From the NCBI RefSeq assembly GCF_018860765.1, contig NZ_JAHKPV010000001.1:423594-487593 (forward strand): a stretch of 64,000 nt of DNA, given 5' to 3'. Origin of the DNA: Marinobacter salexigens. Lineage in GTDB: Bacteria > Pseudomonadota > Gammaproteobacteria > Pseudomonadales > Oleiphilaceae. Positions 60,991-64,000 of the stretch are shown piece by piece. Each line of letters starts with the position of its first letter. Position 1 is the stretch's first letter. Under the pieces are notes generated by a model, which was not told where the DNA came from, made no database searches, and saw nothing but the letters and a program-made list of their open reading frames with translations. Both the position numbers and the translations under genes were made by a program.

Positions 60991-63900
60991 TAGTTCAATC
61001 CTGTTTCGCTCTGTGGTTGTTCACGCTCGATCATCCCATCCAATACTGCAAACTCACAGCGTATCAGTTGCCATTGTGGGTCCGCTGCCTTTAACAGCCC
61101 CTCGACAATACCGGCCTGACGGGTCATCTCAGGATAACCCACAGCACCAGCTGAACCTTTTATTTGATGCGCTTCAGACGCAAGCACGGCTTTGTCTTTG
61201 TCTGCTATCGCTTGGCTCATTCGCTGCCTGCGTTCACCCAACCCTGACAGGAATTGGGCTGTCAGACGACTGATAACCTCGTCCTCGTCCGCTTCCGCAT
61301 CCTCTTGCTCTCGCGCTGGCGCAGAATCCAAAAACCGACTCAGCAGCGCCTGAAGACGGTACTCATCTATCGGTTTCTCCAGCACCCCGTCACAGCCCGC
61401 CTCACGCAAGGCGTCGGTTTCTTGCTGGTCGCCAGCGGTAAACGCAATAATCGGGCGTCTAAATCCCGCCTGCCGGAGCAGCCGGGTTGCCTCCACTCCG
61501 TCCATGACAGGCATGTGCCTATCCATCAGCACCAATTGCACGGGCTCCGAAAGGGCCTTGCGCACGGCTTCGTCGCCTGCGGTAACGGACATTACTTCCA
61601 AACCCAGACGGCTCAACATACGCTCCACCAACTGCCGGTTCTCGGCGTGGTCTTCAGCCACCAACACACGGCCATTGTATTGCTGCGCTGGCATTCTTGA
61701 GCGGTCAGCCTGAACCTCCAAATATCGCGCCAACACGTCATAGAAGCGTTGCTTGTCGATGGGCTTTGCCAAATGCTCGTTGCAGCCAGCTAACCGGTAA
61801 TCGGCAATATCTTCGGTCATCACATTCGCTGTCAGCGCAATCACCGGTGTATTCACCCCGGCCTCACGCAAGGCTGCGGTAGCATCCCGACCATTCATAA
61901 CCGGCATCTGGATATCCATAAGAATTAGATCAAATGATTCCCGGATAGCCATTTCCAGAGCTTCCGCGCCGTTACCTACGTGAACCAGCTCAGCGCCAGT
62001 GCGGCCGACCAGCAGTGAAACCAGACGACGATTTACATCATTGTCTTCCGCACAAAGTATACGCCCCGAAAGGCGCGGTGCTGCCGCCATTGGGATACTT
62101 CGACGACGCTGGCTTAACTCTGAAGCGTCGCGCAAAAAGTGGACCTGTTCCAGCGGCCCAGTGCGAATAGATAGCTCAAACTCGCTGCCTTCTCCGTATG
62201 TGCTGCTAACACGGATACTGCCACCTAGCATTTCGGCCAGCCGGCGGGAAATACTGAGGCCAAGGCCGGTGCCACCATACTGGCGGGAAATTGCTGCACT
62301 GCCCTGAGCAAAAGGATCGAACAGACGACCTATCTGCTCCGGCTTCATGCCAATTCCTGTATCCACAACTTTGGCAATCAGAGTTTCGTCTTCGCGATCA
62401 CATTGAATGGAAAGGCAAATAGACCCTTTTTCAGTAAATTTGAGGGCGTTTCCACACAAATTGATGATGATCTGACGCAAACGGGTTGGGTCTGTTTGAA
62501 TTTGCTCGGGCAAGGGAAACTCAGAAGCAATATTGAAATCCAGTCCTTTTTCTCGGGCTCGCGGTGCAAAAAAGGCACGGATTTCATCCAGAAGCTCGGG
62601 GAGGTTTACTGAAACTATATCCACATCCAGCTTGTTCGCATCAATTTTGGAATGGTCGAGAATGTCATTCACCAGTTCCAGCAGATGCCGCCCGCTCCGA
62701 ACGACTGTTTCAGCGCTGCTGCGCTTTTCCTGTTCATCAAGATCCGGATCCATCAGCGTTTCGCCGTAGCCGATGATGGCGGCTAAGGGTGTGCGAATCT
62801 CATGGCTCATATTGGCGAGAAACTGGCTCTTTGCTTCGGCAGAGTTGCGGGCCAACTCTTTCTCTAACCGCTCCTGTTCTCGCTCGCGCTCAATACGTTG
62901 GCGTCGGTGGCTCTCCGTAGAGTCTACACACGTCCCCTCAAGATGCGTGGGTTCACCTTCCGTATCGTAAGCGGTGTGAAGGGAGATAATCGCCCAGCGC
63001 TCGTCCCCCGACCGGGTTAGGTAGCGGGCCTCTACGCCCTTTACTGTGCCCCTAGCTTCCAGCTGCTCAACCACCAATTCCCGCAGCCGGTCATCAGCAA
63101 TGCATGCCTCCAGTACGTCCGGATTGCTTTGCAACAGCTCCCGGCTGTTGCCATAGCCCATTAAACGCGCCATGGCGGGGTTAGCCGTTACAAACTGGCG
63201 CCCAGCCGACATCTGGAATACGCCTTCAATGGCGTTATCAAAGAGTGACTGGTAGCGCTGAAGGTTAGCCAGTGCTCGCCGGCTCCAGTTTAATGCCTGA
63301 CCCTGAACCTGTTTTATGCGGTCTGCCAAAGCGAAAGAGAACAAAATAATCTGCGCAGTAAGCCCGACTTGGGGAGCGTAACCAGTGAACGCATTCAGCG
63401 GCAAGTAGCCCATAACCGTGAGGGCATAGATACTAAAACCAATGAGCGCCAGCGTCCAGGCAAAAAAGTATGAGCGCGCAGCCGGATTGTAATAGCGCCA
63501 AGACAGATAGCTGACCACAATCAAAATAAGGCAAAGCAACATCGAACCAATAACAATCCATTCCATGGCCGTGTGGTAAGGAACGAACACAGACAAAACG
63601 AAGGTAAGAATGACTGAGTACAAGCACATGATTAGAACCCGGTCCAGATCTACTGACCGGGTGCGCGTTTCCAGCAGTGCTCTGGCCATCAGAAGGCCCC
63701 AGAACCATGTCATGATGATCTGAAAGTGCAGATATTCTTTATTGAACAGCGCCGGGCGGCTGTCTAAAAGCTGGATGCCATGGACCTGCTCGGTTGCAAT
63801 AAATACTGCCGCCGAGACCAAGTAAAGCACGTAATAGATATTACTGCGTTCGCGAACCGACACTGCTACAAACAGGTTATACGCCAAAATAGCCAGCAGG

Positions 63901-64000
63901 CTTCCGAGCAGCGCACCACGAATGATTTCGTCCACCGACACTTTTTCGATGTAACTATCAGGGCTCCAAAGGCTAATGGGCAAGCGAAAGGTGTTGGTAT
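60990..64000 (-). CDS. Hybrid sensor histidine kinase with 7TM sensor and HPt domain (cut by window end)
   Basis: At least 1000 residues, with the N-terminus beyond the window. The reading frame runs to the last base and the first visible residues (TFRLPISLWSPDSYIE) fit the end of a 7TMR-DISM extracellular domain. Then follow seven helices (~20-215), a PAS domain (~235-360), the HisKA motif FLANMSHEIRTP (H near 393), a HATPase (GTGLGLSISRRL), two receiver domains (D near 686 and 821) and a C-terminal HPt domain (HQIKGSAG, H near 939). A multi-step phosphorelay in one chain. Numbers count from 63983. Confidence 0.93.
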   Translation of the reverse strand, partial: TNTFRLPISLWSPDSYIEKVSVDEIIRGALLGSLLAILAYNLFVAVSVRERSNIYYVLYLVSAAVFIATEQVHGIQLLDSRPALFNKEYLHFQIIMTWFWGLLMARALLETRTRSVDLDRVLIMCLYSVILTFVLSVFVPYHTAMEWIVIGSMLLCLILIVVSYLSWRYYNPAARSYFFAWTLALIGFSIYALTVMGYLPLNAFTGYAPQVGLTAQIILFSFALADRIKQVQGQALNWSRRALANLQRYQSLFDNAIEGVFQMSAGRQFVTANPAMARLMGYGNSRELLQSNPDVLEACIADDRLRELVVEQLEARGTVKGVEARYLTRSGDERWAIISLHTAYDTEGEPTHLEGTCVDSTESHRRQRIEREREQERLEKELARNSAEAKSQFLANMSHEIRTPLAAIIGYGETLMDPDLDEQEKRSSAETVVRSGRHLLELVNDILDHSKIDANKLDVDIVSVNLPELLDEIRAFFAPRAREKGLDFNIASEFPLPEQIQTDPTRLRQIIINLCGNALKFTEKGSICLSIQCDREDETLIAKVVDTGIGMKPEQIGRLFDPFAQGSAAISRQYGGTGLGLSISRRLAEMLGGSIRVSSTYGEGSEFELSIRTGPLEQVHFLRDASELSQRRRSIPMAAAPRLSGRILCAEDNDVNRRLVSLLVGRTGAELVHVGNGAEALEMAIRESFDLILMDIQMPVMNGRDATAALREAGVNTPVIALTANVMTEDIADYRLAGCNEHLAKPIDKQRFYDVLARYLEVQADRSRMPAQQYNGRVLVAEDHAENRQLVERMLSRLGLEVMSVTAGDEAVRKALSEPVQLVLMDRHMPVMDGVEATRLLRQAGFRRPIIAFTAGDQQETDALREAGCDGVLEKPIDEYRLQALLSRFLDSAPAREQEDAEADEDEVISRLTAQFLSGLGERRQRMSQAIADKDKAVLASEAHQIKGSAGAVGYPEMTRQAGIVEGLLKAADPQWQLIRCEFAVLDGMIEREQPQSETGLN

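Overview
The window looks like chromosome of a marine, salt-adapted gammaproteobacterium, most like Marinobacter. The evidence is the gene families and their combinations: ectoine genes with an ectoine-type aspartokinase, a soluble NAD-linked formate dehydrogenase, DUF6482 and DUF3429 genes, an alanine-zipper lipoprotein and OruR-like AraC regulators. The genus is an inference; no rRNA, tRNA, CRISPR array, insertion sequence or prophage was seen.

Layout. 0-13.9 kb holds housekeeping and stress genes: an AraC regulator, a ferritin-like hydrolase, a class II amidotransferase, an SDR, an NfeD/SPFH pair, a transglutaminase-like protein, yfbR, a large DUF748 envelope protein, then pdxH, a phosphopantetheinyl transferase and tag. 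14-17.5 kb is an ectoine operon, ectA-ectB-ask, in which ectC is absent. 17.6-28 kb is the most unusual part: an ECF sigma factor with a zinc-finger anti-sigma, surrounded by five transcription units that each carry the same promoter-like motif (TGTAACA, 15-17 bases, then GTCT). These units are a four-gene operon (VTT/disulfide-oxidoreductase fusion, radical SAM enzyme, sodium:solute symporter, metallophosphoesterase), nrtS, a YiiX-like hydrolase, a 52-residue exported peptide too short for routine gene calling, and a DUF547 protein. Broken pieces of a rhodanese and a VTT protein lie among them. The set reads as one stress or small-molecule regulon of unknown purpose.

28-34 kb has a YbhB-like protein, an ankyrin protein, a spermidine-synthase-like protein, a LOG protein, NDH-2, an ankyrin remnant and an Aer-like chemoreceptor. 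34.4-43.5 kb is a complete formate module: fdsGBA, fdhD and fdsD, a divergent ModE/periplasmic-binding-type regulator, and an oxalate/formate-family transporter. A similar sequence box lies upstream of both fdsG and the transporter. 43.9-49.6 kb covers ion and envelope functions: a K+/H+ antiporter, two L,D-transpeptidases, an alanine-zipper lipoprotein, and a TMEM165-type exporter preceded by a yybP-ykoY manganese riboswitch. 49.6-64 kb has a DHA2 efflux pump with a MarR regulator, another MFS transporter, a BrxR/CapW-like WYL regulator next to a secreted nuclease, a second OruR-like AraC regulator, queE-queC, a DEDD exonuclease, and a response regulator / membrane protein / hybrid histidine kinase set cut by the window end.

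Start codons were chosen by ribosome-binding site and family alignment from memory, so several genes begin inside the longest open frame. All functions are assigned by recognising motifs, without database searches.
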